This document shows, piece after piece, positions 16,303-25,127 of a stretch of DNA of 64,000 nt; position 1 is the first letter of the stretch; every line of letters begins with the position of its first letter. A program made the position numbers and the translations under genes. This DNA comes from CAJCIY01 sp964245825 (lineage in GTDB: Bacteria > Actinomycetota > Actinomycetes > Mycobacteriales > CAJCIY01). The notes under the pieces are model-generated. The model had not been told where the DNA came from and ran no database searches. It saw nothing but the letters and a program-made list of their open reading frames with translations. The DNA is taken from contig CAXTNT010000005.1 in NCBI GenBank assembly GCA_964245825.1, positions 124,001 to 188,000 of the forward strand, read 5' to 3'.

Positions 16303-16851
16303 GTGACGATCCGCCCCATCCGCCAGGTCGGCGACCCGGTCCTGCGTACGCGCGGTGACGAGGTGCGGTCCTTCGACGCCGCCCTGCGCCAGCTCGTCGA
16401 CGACATGTTCGAGACGATGTACGACGCTCCCGGCGTCGGCCTCGCCGCAAACCAGATCGGGGTCGGCCTGCGCCTGTTCGTCTACGACTGCGGGGCCGAG
16501 GAGAACGCCGACGGCGAGCAGGGCGACGGCCCGGTGCGCAAGGGCGTCGTCTGCAACCCGCTGCTGACCGAGCTCGGCGGGCGGCCCGCGGCCGACCCCG
16601 GCGAGCCGGACTGGACCGACGGTGACGAGGGCTGCCTGTCGGTGGTCGGCCTGCAGTACGTCACCCCGCGCTGGTCGACCGCGACCGTGACCGGGCTCGA
16701 CCTGGCCGGCGCCCCGGTCACCGTCCGGGGTAGCGGGCTGCTCGCGCGCTGCCTGCAGCACGAGACCGACCACCTGGACGGCAGGCTCTACCTCGACCGG
16801 CTCGTCGGGGACGCCAAGGCTGCGGCCCGTCGCGCGCTGTCGGCCACGTAG
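16303..16851 (+). CDS. def: Peptide deformylase
   Basis: Protein of 182 residues. It removes formyl groups from nascent N-terminal methionines. All three motifs are present: GVGLAANQIG (motif 1), DEGCLSV (motif 2, metal-binding Cys) and QHETDHLDG (motif 3, HExxH). GTG 16303 gives VTIRPIRQVGDPVLR, a standard start; longer readings would run into the tRNA. It begins 33 bp after the tRNA end. Confidence 0.95.
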   Translation: MTIRPIRQVGDPVLRTRGDEVRSFDAALRQLVDDMFETMYDAPGVGLAANQIGVGLRLFVYDCGAEENADGEQGDGPVRKGVVCNPLLTELGGRPAADPGEPDWTDGDEGCLSVVGLQYVTPRWSTATVTGLDLAGAPVTVRGSGLLARCLQHETDHLDGRLYLDRLVGDAKAAARRALSAT

Positions 16852-16873
16852 CACCGCCGGTAGGTTCTGCGCC

Positions 16874-17824
16874 ATGTGTCCCAGAGCGGTCGTGACCGGC
16901 GGTGCGGGCTTCCTCGGCTCCCACCTGAGCGCACGGCTGCTCGGGCTCGGCTACGAGGTGGTCGCCCTCGACAACTTCGTGACCGGTAACCCGACCAACG
17001 TGGACGAGCTGAGCGAGGACCCGGCCTTCCGGCTGGTCCGGTGCGACGTCACCGACTACGTACACGTGCCCGGGCCGGTCGACCTGGTCCTGCACTTCGC
17101 CTCGCCGGCCAGCCCGATCGACTACCTCGAGCTGCCCATCGAGACGCTCAAGGTCGGCTCGATCGGCACCCTGCACGCCCTAGGGCTGGCCAAGGAGAAG
17201 GGCGCCCGCTTCCTGTCCGCCTCGACCTCCGAGGTGTACGGCGACCCGCAGATCCATCCCCAGCCCGAGTCCTACTGGGGCCACGTGAACCCCGTCGGCC
17301 CGCGCGGGGTCTACGACGAGGCCAAGCGCTTCGGCGAGGCGCTCACCATGGCCTACCGGAACACGCACGGCGTCGACACGGCCTTGGTACGGATCTTCAA
17401 CACGTACGGGCCGAAGATGCGGCCCCGGGACGGCCGGGCCATCCCCGCGTTCATCACCCAGGCGCTGCGCGGCGAGCCGATCACCGTGGCCGGCGACGGC
17501 AGCCAGACCCGCTCGGTCTGCTACGTCGACGACCTCGTGACGGGCATCCTGGCCCTCGCCGACTCCGGGCTGCCCGGCCCGGTCAACGTCGGCAACCCGC
17601 GGGAGCTGTCGATCCTCGAGCTGGCCGAGACCATCCGCGACCTCGTCGGGTCCCGGTCGGAGATCATCTTCATCCCGCGCCCCGTCGACGATCCCACCGT
17701 TCGGCAGCCCGATATCGCCCTGGCCCGCGCGGAGCTGGGCTGGGAGCCGCAGATCCCGCTCGAGACCGGCCTGGCCCGCACGATCGCGTGGTTCCGCAGC
17801 CACCCGGACGTGCTGGCCGCCTGA
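16874..17824 (+). CDS. UDP-glucuronate decarboxylase-like NAD-dependent epimerase/dehydratase (extended SDR)
   Basis: Protein of 316 residues, the length of bacterial UXS enzymes that make UDP-xylose from UDP-glucuronate. The NAD motif VTGGAGFLGSHL is at residues 7-18, the catalytic Tyr-Lys is in YDEAKRFGEAL, and UXS-like segments include LHFASPASPIDY, STSEVYGDP and FNTYGPKMRPRDGRAIPAFI. Other UDP-sugar epimerases cannot be excluded, but this set fits UXS best. It is followed at 58 bp by a GT2 transferase on the same strand, which suggests a surface-polysaccharide or glycolipid role. Confidence 0.85.
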   Translation: MCPRAVVTGGAGFLGSHLSARLLGLGYEVVALDNFVTGNPTNVDELSEDPAFRLVRCDVTDYVHVPGPVDLVLHFASPASPIDYLELPIETLKVGSIGTLHALGLAKEKGARFLSASTSEVYGDPQIHPQPESYWGHVNPVGPRGVYDEAKRFGEALTMAYRNTHGVDTALVRIFNTYGPKMRPRDGRAIPAFITQALRGEPITVAGDGSQTRSVCYVDDLVTGILALADSGLPGPVNVGNPRELSILELAETIRDLVGSRSEIIFIPRPVDDPTVRQPDIALARAELGWEPQIPLETGLARTIAWFRSHPDVLAA

Positions 17825-17882
17825 GCCGCGATTCCCGGTCCTGCTGGCACAATCCTGGGCGTCGGCCCCCGTGGAGGTGCGC

Positions 17883-18572
17883 GTGAAGCTCTCGATCCTG
17901 ATGCCCGTCTTCAACGAGCAGGCGACCCTGGCGACGGCGCTCAAACGCGTGCTCGACGTCCACTACCCCTGCGAGATCGAGCTCGTGGCCGTCGACGACG
18001 GCAGCAGCGACAACACCCGTGACATCCTCGCCGGCACCGACGACCAGCGGCTGTCGGTGCACACCCATACCCTGAACCAGGGCAAGGGCGCTGCGATCGC
18101 GACGGCGGTCCGGGTGGCGACCGGCGACTACGTGATCATGTGCGACGCCGACCTGGAGTACGCCCCCGAGGAGATTCCCCGGCTGCTCACCCCGGTGCTG
18201 TCCGGAGAGGCGCAGGTGGTCTACGGCACGCGGACGTTCGGCAGCCACAACGCGTACAGCTTCCTGTACGTGCTCGGGAACAAGGGCGTGACACTCGCCG
18301 CGAACATCCTGTTCAACGCCTACATCTCCGATCTGGAGACCTGCTTCAAGCTCGTGCCCACCCAGCTGTGGCGAGACCTCGACGTGCGCAGCCTCGGGTT
18401 CGGCATGGAGGCCGAGGTGACCGGCAAGCTGCTGCGCCGGGGCATCCGCCCGTACGAGGTCCCGATCAGCTACAAGGCACGCACTCGCGAGCAGGGCAAG
18501 AAGCTCACCTGGCGGGACGGCGTCGAGGCGCTCGCGATCCTCGCCCGCGAACGCGTGCGTGCCAGGACCTGA
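17883..18572 (+). CDS. Glycosyltransferase family 2 (dolichyl/polyprenyl-phosphate sugar synthase-like)
   Basis: Protein of 229 residues, one GT-A domain without membrane helices. The nucleotide-sugar motifs are LSILMPVFNE (residues 3-12), VAVDDGSSDNT and MCDADLEY (DxD). The size and the segments NKGVTLAANILFN and TWRDGVEALAIL resemble prenyl-phosphate mannose/glucose synthases. The GTG at 17883 is chosen because GGAGG (17873-17877) stands 5 bases before it; an earlier GTG at 17871 lacks such a site. It could supply a lipid-linked sugar to the GT-C enzyme encoded opposite (18642-20309); that link is inference. Confidence 0.88.
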   Translation: MKLSILMPVFNEQATLATALKRVLDVHYPCEIELVAVDDGSSDNTRDILAGTDDQRLSVHTHTLNQGKGAAIATAVRVATGDYVIMCDADLEYAPEEIPRLLTPVLSGEAQVVYGTRTFGSHNAYSFLYVLGNKGVTLAANILFNAYISDLETCFKLVPTQLWRDLDVRSLGFGMEAEVTGKLLRRGIRPYEVPISYKARTREQGKKLTWRDGVEALAILARERVRART

Positions 18573-18641
18573 GCGAATCCTTCTCCTCGACCTGAGCGCG
18601 CGAGTGAGCGGCATGCCGGCGGGCTGGCGGGGGTCGGCCGG

Positions 18642-20309
18642 CTACGGAGCAGGAGGCGGCCTGACGGTCAGGCAGTGGTGGGCCGGCAGCGCGGGCCGTG
18701 GCGGCGGACCGCTCCCGGTGATCTGGAAGAGCCAGGCGCCGCCGTCGGCCCCGGGGCGACTGTAGGAGGCGAGCTGGACCCCGATGCTGCCCACCTCGGC
18801 GAGGATCTCCGCGCGCACGTTGGCCGGCTGGTTGGAACCTCGATGATCCAGAAAGAGCCAGATCCGTCGGCCCTGGGGGAACTGGGCCAGCAGCATCTGC
18901 GCCGAGCAGCCGTGCGCAGGCGCCGGATCGAACGTGCCCGAGGCGTGCAGGCCCGGATGCTGCTCGGAGTAGTAGGCCCACGCGGCAGTGCCCCACATGG
19001 ACTCGTACAGGATGATGTCGCCCGGCTGCCGGTGCGCAGCGATGAAGGCCACCGCCTGGCGGCCGCTGTTCTTGTCGAGCGGCGTGACGGCGATGTCGAG
19101 CCCGCGCAGGCCCTGGCTACCGGCGCAGACACCCAGGACCAGACCTAGCCCCGCGGCCACCACCGCACGACCCCTGCGGGCAAGGCCCAACCGCTGCGCG
19201 GGGTCGAGGAGCTGGAGCGGTGCGCAGATCAGCAGAAGGACGGAGGGCTGCAGGTAGAGCGCCAACCGCTGCGCAAGTGGGTAGGTCTGGGCGGCGGCCG
19301 CGACCACGGCCACGACGAACGGGAGAAGCAATAGGGGGGCGCGTCGTCGGGTGGTCTCCGTGCGCAGGATCACCCCCAGGCCGAGCAGAGCGAGGAGGCC
19401 GACCACGACGGGATGGTGCACGCCGAGGGGGTCCTCCAGGATGGCCTGGGACGTCCGGGCGAGCCACCGGGCCGACGAATGCAGGTGCAGGGGCGTAGGC
19501 GGGTAGCCGCCGTACACGCGCCAGTAGTTCTTCAGGAGGCTGCTGTGCGCCTGATCACGCAAGACCAGCTGATAGTCCAGGAGCAGCACCAAGGCTGGCG
19601 GTACGGCGGCGGCCGTCAGGAGGACGAGATGCCGCCGGGCACGTCCGGTTCGCGCACCTGAGCCCAACCAGCGGGCAGCGAGAACGAGGCCGCCGATCAG
19701 CACCATCAGGATTCCCGGCTGCGAGAACCAGATGGCGAGGGCCGTGACGAGGGCCCACCATGCCGCGACAGACACAGCCGGCTCGCGCTCGCTGGCCCAG
19801 AGCGTCATCGCCACCACCCCCAGTGACGCGAGAATGTCACTGCTGTACTGCTTGACGTCGGTGGCGTAGAACGTCGTCTGCGGCGCGACCGCGAACAGCA
19901 GGATGACCGCCGGCGTGCTCCAGCGTCCGACCAGTCGGTTGCTAACGTAGATGAGAACCGGAAAGGCGCCGACGGACGTCAGGAAAGGGAAGAGCCGCAG
20001 CGACATCTCATTCTGGCCGAAGACGTCGCTGCTGGCCTTGACGATCCAGAACCACCCGATCGGCGCCGCCTGGGAGTTCGCTGTCACGTGCTCAAGGCGG
20101 TGATACGACAGACCCAGGATGTCGTGGACGACCTCTATCTCGTCCAGCCACAGGGAGCGGTCGAACAACCATTCTCGGAGCCGCAGAGCCACACCGAGCA
20201 CCACGGCCAGCCGGGTCAGCCACACGAGATAGAGGCGCGCGCCGATGGTGGCCGGCGGCCTCCGAACGCGTGGGCGGCGTCCGCCGGCCACGGCGCTGTG
20301 CACGCTCAT
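18642..20309 (-). CDS. GT-C-type polytopic glycosyltransferase-like membrane protein
   Basis: Protein of 555 residues with about ten membrane helices. The first external loop has SLWLDEIEVVHDILG, the acidic loop after helix 1 that marks GT-C enzymes (GT39/ArnT/PMT clan), and the next helices contain LRLFPFLTSVGAFPVLIYVSNRLVG. After about residue 430 comes a soluble C-terminal domain of about 120 residues. This family uses lipid-phosphate sugars outside the membrane; acceptor and sugar are unknown. Its codon use is a little less GC-biased than its neighbours. It converges on the GT2 gene. Confidence 0.8.
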   Translation of the reverse strand: MSVHSAVAGGRRPRVRRPPATIGARLYLVWLTRLAVVLGVALRLREWLFDRSLWLDEIEVVHDILGLSYHRLEHVTANSQAAPIGWFWIVKASSDVFGQNEMSLRLFPFLTSVGAFPVLIYVSNRLVGRWSTPAVILLFAVAPQTTFYATDVKQYSSDILASLGVVAMTLWASEREPAVSVAAWWALVTALAIWFSQPGILMVLIGGLVLAARWLGSGARTGRARRHLVLLTAAAVPPALVLLLDYQLVLRDQAHSSLLKNYWRVYGGYPPTPLHLHSSARWLARTSQAILEDPLGVHHPVVVGLLALLGLGVILRTETTRRRAPLLLLPFVVAVVAAAAQTYPLAQRLALYLQPSVLLLICAPLQLLDPAQRLGLARRGRAVVAAGLGLVLGVCAGSQGLRGLDIAVTPLDKNSGRQAVAFIAAHRQPGDIILYESMWGTAAWAYYSEQHPGLHASGTFDPAPAHGCSAQMLLAQFPQGRRIWLFLDHRGSNQPANVRAEILAEVGSIGVQLASYSRPGADGGAWLFQITGSGPPPRPALPAHHCLTVRPPPAP

Positions 20310-20339
20310 CCGGGCCGACTGTAGCCAGGAGCCGCTACG

Positions 20340-20927
20340 TCACCGGAGGCGGGCGGCCAGCGCGCGGAACGCCTGCGCCCGGTGGCTGGCGACGTTCTTC
20401 TCCGCCGGTGTGAGCTCCGCCGACGTCCGGCTCTCCCCGTCCGGGACGAAGACCGGGTCGTAGCCGAAGCCGTTGTCCCCGCGCGGCGCCCGGACGATGC
20501 GCCCGCGCCACCGCGCCTCCTGGACGTGGTGGTGACCGTCGGGGGTGACCAGCGCGGCCGCGCAGACGAACGCGGCGCCGCGGCGGTCGTCGGGCACGTC
20601 GCCGAGCTGGCCGAGCAGCAGAGCCGTGTTCGCGTCGTCGTCGCCGTGTCGGCCGCACCACCTCGCCGACAGCACGCCCGGCATGCCGTTCAGCGCGTCG
20701 ACGGCCAGCCCGCTGTCGTCGGCGAGCGCCGCCAGAGACGTCGCGGCGAGCGCCGCCCGGGCCTTGATCAGGGCGTTGGCGGGGAAGGTCGCGCCGGTCT
20801 CCGCCGGCTCGGCGTACCCGTCGACGCCGAGGATGTCCTCGAGCCCAAGCAGCTCGTGCGCCGGGCCCAGGATCGCCCGCAGCTCCGCCACCTTGCCTTC
20901 GTTGCGGGTGGCGAGAACGAGCCTCAT
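20340..20927 (-). CDS. rdgB: XTP/dITP pyrophosphatase (RdgB/HAM1)
   Basis: Protein of 195 residues. It hydrolyses ITP, dITP and XTP to keep modified purines out of nucleic acids. The N-terminal LATRNEGKVAEL, the catalytic DDSGLAVDALNGMPGVLSAR and the C-terminal GFGYDPVFVPDG with SHRAQAF are all diagnostic. Its ATG overlaps the rph stop by 4 bases. The rph-rdgB pairing is common in actinobacteria (Rv1340-Rv1341). Confidence 0.95.
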   Translation of the reverse strand: MRLVLATRNEGKVAELRAILGPAHELLGLEDILGVDGYAEPAETGATFPANALIKARAALAATSLAALADDSGLAVDALNGMPGVLSARWCGRHGDDDANTALLLGQLGDVPDDRRGAAFVCAAALVTPDGHHHVQEARWRGRIVRAPRGDNGFGYDPVFVPDGESRTSAELTPAEKNVASHRAQAFRALAARLR

Positions 20928-21655
20928 CCCAGCAGAGTCGGCACCGGCCGGGGGGCCGCCAGGGCCCCCTGCTGCGCGGCGGCGAGCGTGCCGCAGCCGG
21001 CGAGCGCCAGGTCGAGCAGGGCGTCGAGCTCGGCCCGGCTGAAGGGCGCGCCCTCGGCCGTGCCCTGCACCTCGACCAGCGCGCCGTCGCCGGTCGCCAC
21101 CACGTTCATGTCGGTCTCGGCGCGGACGTCCTCGGCGTAGCAGAGGTCCAGGCGGGGCTCCCCGTCGACGATGCCCACGCTGACCGCGGCGACCGAGCGC
21201 GGGCAGGCCTGCGGGACGCCGAGGTGCGCGACCGCGTCGCAGAGCGCCACGTACGCGCCGGTGATCGCCGCGGTGCGGGTGCCGCCGTCGGCGACGAGCA
21301 CGTCGCAGTCCAGGGTGACGCTGTTCTCCCCGAGGGCCTCGAGATCGATGGCCGCCCGCAGCGCCCGGCCGACCAGCCTGCTGATCTCGTGCGTCCGGCC
21401 GCCGACCCGGCCCTTCACCGACTCGCGGTCGTTGCGGGTGTGCGTCGCGCTGGGCAGCATCGCGTACTCGGCCGTCACCCAGCCCAGCCCGCTGCCCTTG
21501 CGCCAGCGCGGCACCCCCACGGTGGCCGAGGCCGAGCAGAGCACGCGGGTGGCCCCGAACTCGACCAGGACGCTGCCGGCTGGATGTGGCTGCCAACCTC
21601 GGGTGAGGCGCACCGGGCGCAGCTGGTCGGGGGTCCGTCCGTCGGGTCGCGTCAC
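20924..21655 (-). CDS. rph: Ribonuclease PH
   Basis: Protein of 243 residues, normal length. Phosphate-dependent 3'-5' exonuclease that trims tRNA 3' ends. Family segments are RPDGRTPDQLRPV at the N-terminus, GWVTAEYAMLPSATHTRNDRE, GRTHEISRLVGRALRAA and DCDVLVADGGTRTAAITGAY. GTG 21655. It is the upstream partner of rdgB and lies 25 bp after the MBL gene stop on the same strand. Confidence 0.96.
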   Translation of the reverse strand: MTRPDGRTPDQLRPVRLTRGWQPHPAGSVLVEFGATRVLCSASATVGVPRWRKGSGLGWVTAEYAMLPSATHTRNDRESVKGRVGGRTHEISRLVGRALRAAIDLEALGENSVTLDCDVLVADGGTRTAAITGAYVALCDAVAHLGVPQACPRSVAAVSVGIVDGEPRLDLCYAEDVRAETDMNVVATGDGALVEVQGTAEGAPFSRAELDALLDLALAGCGTLAAAQQGALAAPRPVPTLLG

Positions 21656-21680
21656 GTCCGGAGACCCTAGCCAGACCGGG

Positions 21681-22430
21681 TCAGACCGGGTACGCGAACC
21701 CGGCGCGGGCCAGGCGCAGCTCGCCGTCGTACCCGGCCTTGGCCTCGGCCAGGGTGGCCTGCTCGTCCCCCCAGGCCGCCACGAGGTGGGTCAGCAGCAG
21801 CGACCGCGCGCCGGCGCGGGCGGCGTACTCCCCGGCCTGCCGGCCGCACAGGTGCACACCTTCGGGATTGTCCGCGCGATCCAGCCAGGACGCCTCGCAG
21901 AGGAACAGGTCGACGTCGCGGGCGAGCTCGACGAGGCCCTCGCACGCGCCGGTGTCCGCCGAGTAGGCGAGCGAACGCCCGCCCGCGTCCAACCGCAGCG
22001 CCCAGCACTCCACGGGGTGGTTGGTACGGATCATCGACAGCGCGAACGGCCCGACCCGCACGGGGGCGCCGTCGAGCAGCCGCCAGTCGTAGACCTGCTC
22101 CAGCCACTCGGCGCGGGTCGAGTCGACGGCGCGGGCGATCCTGGGCCCGGTGCCGGCCGGCCCGTAGACCGGCAGTGCCGGCAGACAGCCGGCGGGGTCG
22201 TAGAACCGCGCGTAGCCGTAGGCCACGAGGTCGATGCAGTGGTCGGCGTGCAGGTGGCTGAGGACGACGGCGTCGAGGCTGTCCAGACCACCGTGACGTT
22301 GCAGCGCGCCGGTCGCACCGTTGCCGGCGTCGAGCAGCAGCCGGAAGCCGTCGTGCTCGATCAGGTACGAGGAGCAGCCCGAGTCCGGACCCGGAAAGGT
22401 CCCCGCGCAGCCCAGCACGGTCAGCTTCAC
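21681..22430 (-). CDS. MBL-fold hydrolase, Rv1339-like (probable cyclic-nucleotide phosphodiesterase)
   Basis: Protein of 249 residues with the metallo-beta-lactamase core: SHLHADHC (HxHxDH), YSADTGACEGLVELA and a final LLLTHLVAAW. Its position next to rph-rdgB and cysM matches M. tuberculosis Rv1339, described as an atypical class II cAMP phosphodiesterase. RNase Z-like activity is the alternative, but the short length and synteny favour the Rv1339 type. If correct, it would lower cAMP and so influence Crp-family regulators such as the one at 42782-43507. Confidence 0.8.
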   Translation of the reverse strand: MKLTVLGCAGTFPGPDSGCSSYLIEHDGFRLLLDAGNGATGALQRHGGLDSLDAVVLSHLHADHCIDLVAYGYARFYDPAGCLPALPVYGPAGTGPRIARAVDSTRAEWLEQVYDWRLLDGAPVRVGPFALSMIRTNHPVECWALRLDAGGRSLAYSADTGACEGLVELARDVDLFLCEASWLDRADNPEGVHLCGRQAGEYAARAGARSLLLTHLVAAWGDEQATLAEAKAGYDGELRLARAGFAYPV

Positions 22431-22464
22431 GCGCGGAGCCTACGACGGTTCGGCGAGACGTGCG

Positions 22465-23412
22465 TCACGCCCAGAGCTGCCCCTCGAGTGCTGCCTCAGC
22501 CTCGGCCAGCGTCCCGGCATAGGCACCGGTGGACAGGTACTTCCAGCCGCCGTCGCAGACGATGAACGCGATGTCCGCACGCTCCCCCGCCGCGACGCAC
22601 TTGGCCGCCTCCCCCAGCGCCGCGTGCAGGATCGCCCCGGTGGAGATCCCGGCGAAGATGCCTTCCTGCTCGACGAGCTCACGGGTGCGCCGGACCGCGT
22701 CGCGCGGCCCGACCGAGAAGCGCGAGGACAGCACCGACGGGTCGTAGAGCTCGGGTACGAACCCCTCGTCTATGTTGCGCAGCCCGTAGACCAGCTCGCC
22801 GTACCGGGGCTCGGCGGCGACGATGCGGATGCCCGGACGTTGCTCGCGCAGGAAGCGGCCCGTGCCCATCAACGTGCCGGTGGTGCCCAGCCCGGCGACG
22901 AGGTGGGTGATGGACGGCAGGTCCGCGAGCAGCTCCGGGCCGGTCGTCTCGTAGTGCGCCTGCGCGTTGGCGGGGTTGCCGTACTGATAGAGCATCACGT
23001 AGTCGGGGTTGTCGGCAGCCATCGTCTTGGCGACCGCCACCGCCTGGTTCGACCCGCCGGCCGCGGGTGAGGTGACGATCTGCGCGCCGTACATGGTGAG
23101 CAGCTGGCGCCGCTCGATGCTCGTGTTGGCCGGCAGCACGCAGATCAGCCGGTAGCCCCGCAGTCGGCAGACCATCGCCAGCGAGATGCCGGTGTTGCCG
23201 CTGGTCGGTTCCAGCACCGTGCAGCCGGGCGTCAGCAGGCCGTCCTTCTCGGCCTGCTCCACCATCTTCAGCGCGGGCCGGTCCTTGACCGAGCCGGTGG
23301 GGTTGTCCTGCTCCAGCTTGGCCCAGAGGCGCACGTCGGCGCTGGGAGACAGCCGGGGCAGGCCGACCAGCGGCGTGCCGCCGACCGAGTCGAGCAGGGA
23401 GTCGAAGCGCAT
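22465..23412 (-). CDS. cysM: O-phosphoserine/CysO-dependent cysteine synthase CysM
   Basis: Protein of 315 residues, PLP-dependent. In mycobacteria CysM condenses O-phosphoserine with the thiocarboxylated carrier CysO. The PLP lysine is K43 in NPTGSVKDRP; the substrate loop is EPTSGNTGISLA and the phosphate cup GTTGTLMGTGRF. The order cysM-cysO-mec on one strand, as in Rv1336-Rv1334, supports this role over the sulfide-using CysK. It starts 9 bp downstream of the cysO stop. Confidence 0.93.
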   Translation of the reverse strand: MRFDSLLDSVGGTPLVGLPRLSPSADVRLWAKLEQDNPTGSVKDRPALKMVEQAEKDGLLTPGCTVLEPTSGNTGISLAMVCRLRGYRLICVLPANTSIERRQLLTMYGAQIVTSPAAGGSNQAVAVAKTMAADNPDYVMLYQYGNPANAQAHYETTGPELLADLPSITHLVAGLGTTGTLMGTGRFLREQRPGIRIVAAEPRYGELVYGLRNIDEGFVPELYDPSVLSSRFSVGPRDAVRRTRELVEQEGIFAGISTGAILHAALGEAAKCVAAGERADIAFIVCDGGWKYLSTGAYAGTLAEAEAALEGQLWA

Positions 23413-23421
23413 GCGGCGGTC

Positions 23422-23697
23422 TTACCCGCCGGCGACGGCAGGGAGGACGGTGACCGCGTCGCCGTCCTTGAGCCCGGTGGTGAGGCCGCCCAGGAAGCGC
23501 ACGTCCTCGTCGTTGACGTAGACGTTCACGAACCGGTGCAGGCTGCCGTCGTCGCCCACCAGCCGGCCGCGGATCCCGTCGTACCGGGTGTCCAGGTCGA
23601 CGAGCAGCTCGTCCAGGCTGGCGCCGGAGCCCTCGACGGACTTCGCGCCGCCGGTGTAGCTGCGCAGGATGGTCGGGATCCGGACCTCGATGGCCAT
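23422..23697 (-). CDS. cysO: Sulfur carrier protein CysO (ThiS/MoaD family)
   Basis: Protein of 91 residues with a ubiquitin-like fold and the terminal Gly-Gly (AVAGG) needed for thiocarboxylation. The segment NVYVNDEDVRFLGGL matches the MoaD-type core. It carries sulfur to CysM, and the new cysteine is then released from its C-terminus by Mec. It sits between cysM and mec on the same strand. Confidence 0.95.
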   Translation of the reverse strand: MAIEVRIPTILRSYTGGAKSVEGSGASLDELLVDLDTRYDGIRGRLVGDDGSLHRFVNVYVNDEDVRFLGGLTTGLKDGDAVTVLPAVAGG

Positions 23698-23785
23698 CGC
23701 GTGCGTTCTCCTCGATCGGGGGGTGGCTGGCTGCCAGTGTCTCAGCAGTCGGGAACGCCGTGGGCCGGTCGGCCTGTTCCGGCGC

Positions 23786-24196
23786 TCACAGCTCCCGGAT
23801 CGCCACCGGCTCCTCGGTGACCAGCCCGGCCACGATCCGGTACGAGCGCACCTCTGCGTCCATGCCCAGCTCGGGGCGGGTCGAGACGAGCACGTAGTGG
23901 GCGCCCGGCTCGGCGGCGTACGCGATGTCGGTGCGGCTCGGGTAGGCCTCGGTGGCGGTGTGCGAGTGGTAGATCACGAAGGGCTCCTCGTCGCGGTCGT
24001 CCATCTCGCGGTAGAGACGCAGCAGGTCTCCCGAGTCGAACTCGTAGAAGGTCGGGGACCGGGCCGCGTTCGCCATCTCCAGGAAGCGCGCCGGCCGGCC
24101 GCCGACGCCGGTGATCACCCCGCACGCCTCGTCCGGGTGGTCGCGGCGGGCGTGCGCCACCATCGCGTCGTACATCGCCTGTGAGATCTCCAGCAC
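23786..24196 (-). CDS. mec: CysO-cysteine peptidase Mec (JAMM/MPN+ zinc protease)
   Basis: Protein of 136 residues. Mec cleaves cysteine from the CysO-Cys adduct, freeing the carrier. The JAMM centre is complete: E23 in HPDEACGVITG and H77-S-H79 with S87 and D90 in YHSHTATEAYPSRTD. It is the first gene of the mec-cysO-cysM order, with an 88-bp gap to cysO that may contain a second promoter. It follows DUF2017 and clpS as in Rv1331-Rv1334, but without an Rv1333-like gene between. Confidence 0.95.
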   Translation of the reverse strand: MLEISQAMYDAMVAHARRDHPDEACGVITGVGGRPARFLEMANAARSPTFYEFDSGDLLRLYREMDDRDEEPFVIYHSHTATEAYPSRTDIAYAAEPGAHYVLVSTRPELGMDAEVRSYRIVAGLVTEEPVAIREL

Positions 24197-24214
24197 GGGT
24201 GCCGACGCTAGCGG

Positions 24215-24769
24215 TCAGTACTCGTCCGGTGCCCCGAGGACCACGAGCAGCCGGTGCAACAGCGTCCCGAGCACGAGGAACAGCTGGAGCGCGGGTGAGG
24301 GCGCCAGCGCGGCGTAGTCGTCCTCGGTCACCCCGAGCCGGCTGCCGAGCACCAGCCGGAGGTCGTTCAGCGCCCCGACCCAGGACTGCGCCTCCTCGGC
24401 GCTGAGGTCGAACCGGTCGCCGCGGGTGAGCGTGTCCAGCACGACGGCGACCCGCCCCCGTTGGAGCGCCTCGAGCTCGCCGCCGGCCAGCCGCCGGTAC
24501 TCGGCCGCCGCCCGCCCGTCCTCGACGTCCGCGGCGTACGCGTCGGGACGCAACCGTCGCAGGGCCGGGTCGTCCGGCGTCGCGCGCTCGTCGGTGCTGG
24601 TCATGCCGGTGAGCTCGGCCAGCGGGTCGACCGGGCCGGCCGCGTCGGTGGTCGTGGTGAGCAGCTGGTCGAGGTCGCGCAGCTGACTCAACAGCAGCTG
24701 CCGCAGGCCGCCGGCCAGCCTGACGCCGATGCTGCCGTCGCGGTGTGCCGAGAACGGGCCGCGGGCCAC
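24215..24769 (-). CDS. DUF2017 family protein
   Basis: Protein of 184 residues, helical. It shows the DUF2017 pattern: an early LAGGLRQLLLSQLRDLDQLL helix, DPALRRLRPDAYAADVEDGRAAAEYRRL, and SAEEAQSWVGALNDLRLVLGSRLGV. The function is unknown. In mycobacteria the family sits beside clpS and may be connected to regulated proteolysis; the same neighbourhood is seen here (16 bp after the clpS stop). Confidence 0.88.
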   Translation of the reverse strand: MARGPFSAHRDGSIGVRLAGGLRQLLLSQLRDLDQLLTTTTDAAGPVDPLAELTGMTSTDERATPDDPALRRLRPDAYAADVEDGRAAAEYRRLAGGELEALQRGRVAVVLDTLTRGDRFDLSAEEAQSWVGALNDLRLVLGSRLGVTEDDYAALAPSPALQLFLVLGTLLHRLLVVLGAPDEY

Positions 24770-24785
24770 TAACAGCCCACCGGGG

Positions 24786-25127
24786 TCAGTCGTCCTGCTG
24801 AAGGGTGGCCCACAGACCGGCGGCGTGCAGCCGGGCGACGTCGCTCTCCATCTGCTCTCGGCTGCCGGTCGAGACCACGGCGCGGCCCTTCTGGTGCACG
24901 TCCAGCATCAGCCGGGTGGCCTTCTGCTTGCTGTAGCCGAACAGCTGCTGCAGCACGTACACGACGTAGTTCATCAGGTTGACGGGGTCGTTCCATACCA
25001 GGGTGATCCACGGTCGGGACAGGTCGACCACGTCGTCCGGCCTGGTGTCGCCCTGCCGCTCCGGCGCGAGGGTCCCGCCGCCGGGGGCCGTCACGGCATC
25101 GGCCGCGCGGAAGCGGTCACGAGGCAT
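24786..25127 (-). CDS. clpS: ATP-dependent Clp protease adaptor ClpS
   Basis: Protein of 113 residues. ClpS brings N-end-rule substrates to ClpC/ClpA. The N-degron pocket residues are in WNDPVNLMNYVVYVLQQLFGYS, followed by ATRLMLDVHQKGRAVV. ATG 25127 lies 11 bases inside the 3' end of the acyl-CoA ligase gene; an in-frame GTG at 25094 would give a length closer to the mycobacterial protein and cannot be excluded. Confidence 0.93.
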   Translation of the reverse strand: MPRDRFRAADAVTAPGGGTLAPERQGDTRPDDVVDLSRPWITLVWNDPVNLMNYVVYVLQQLFGYSKQKATRLMLDVHQKGRAVVSTGSREQMESDVARLHAAGLWATLQQDD

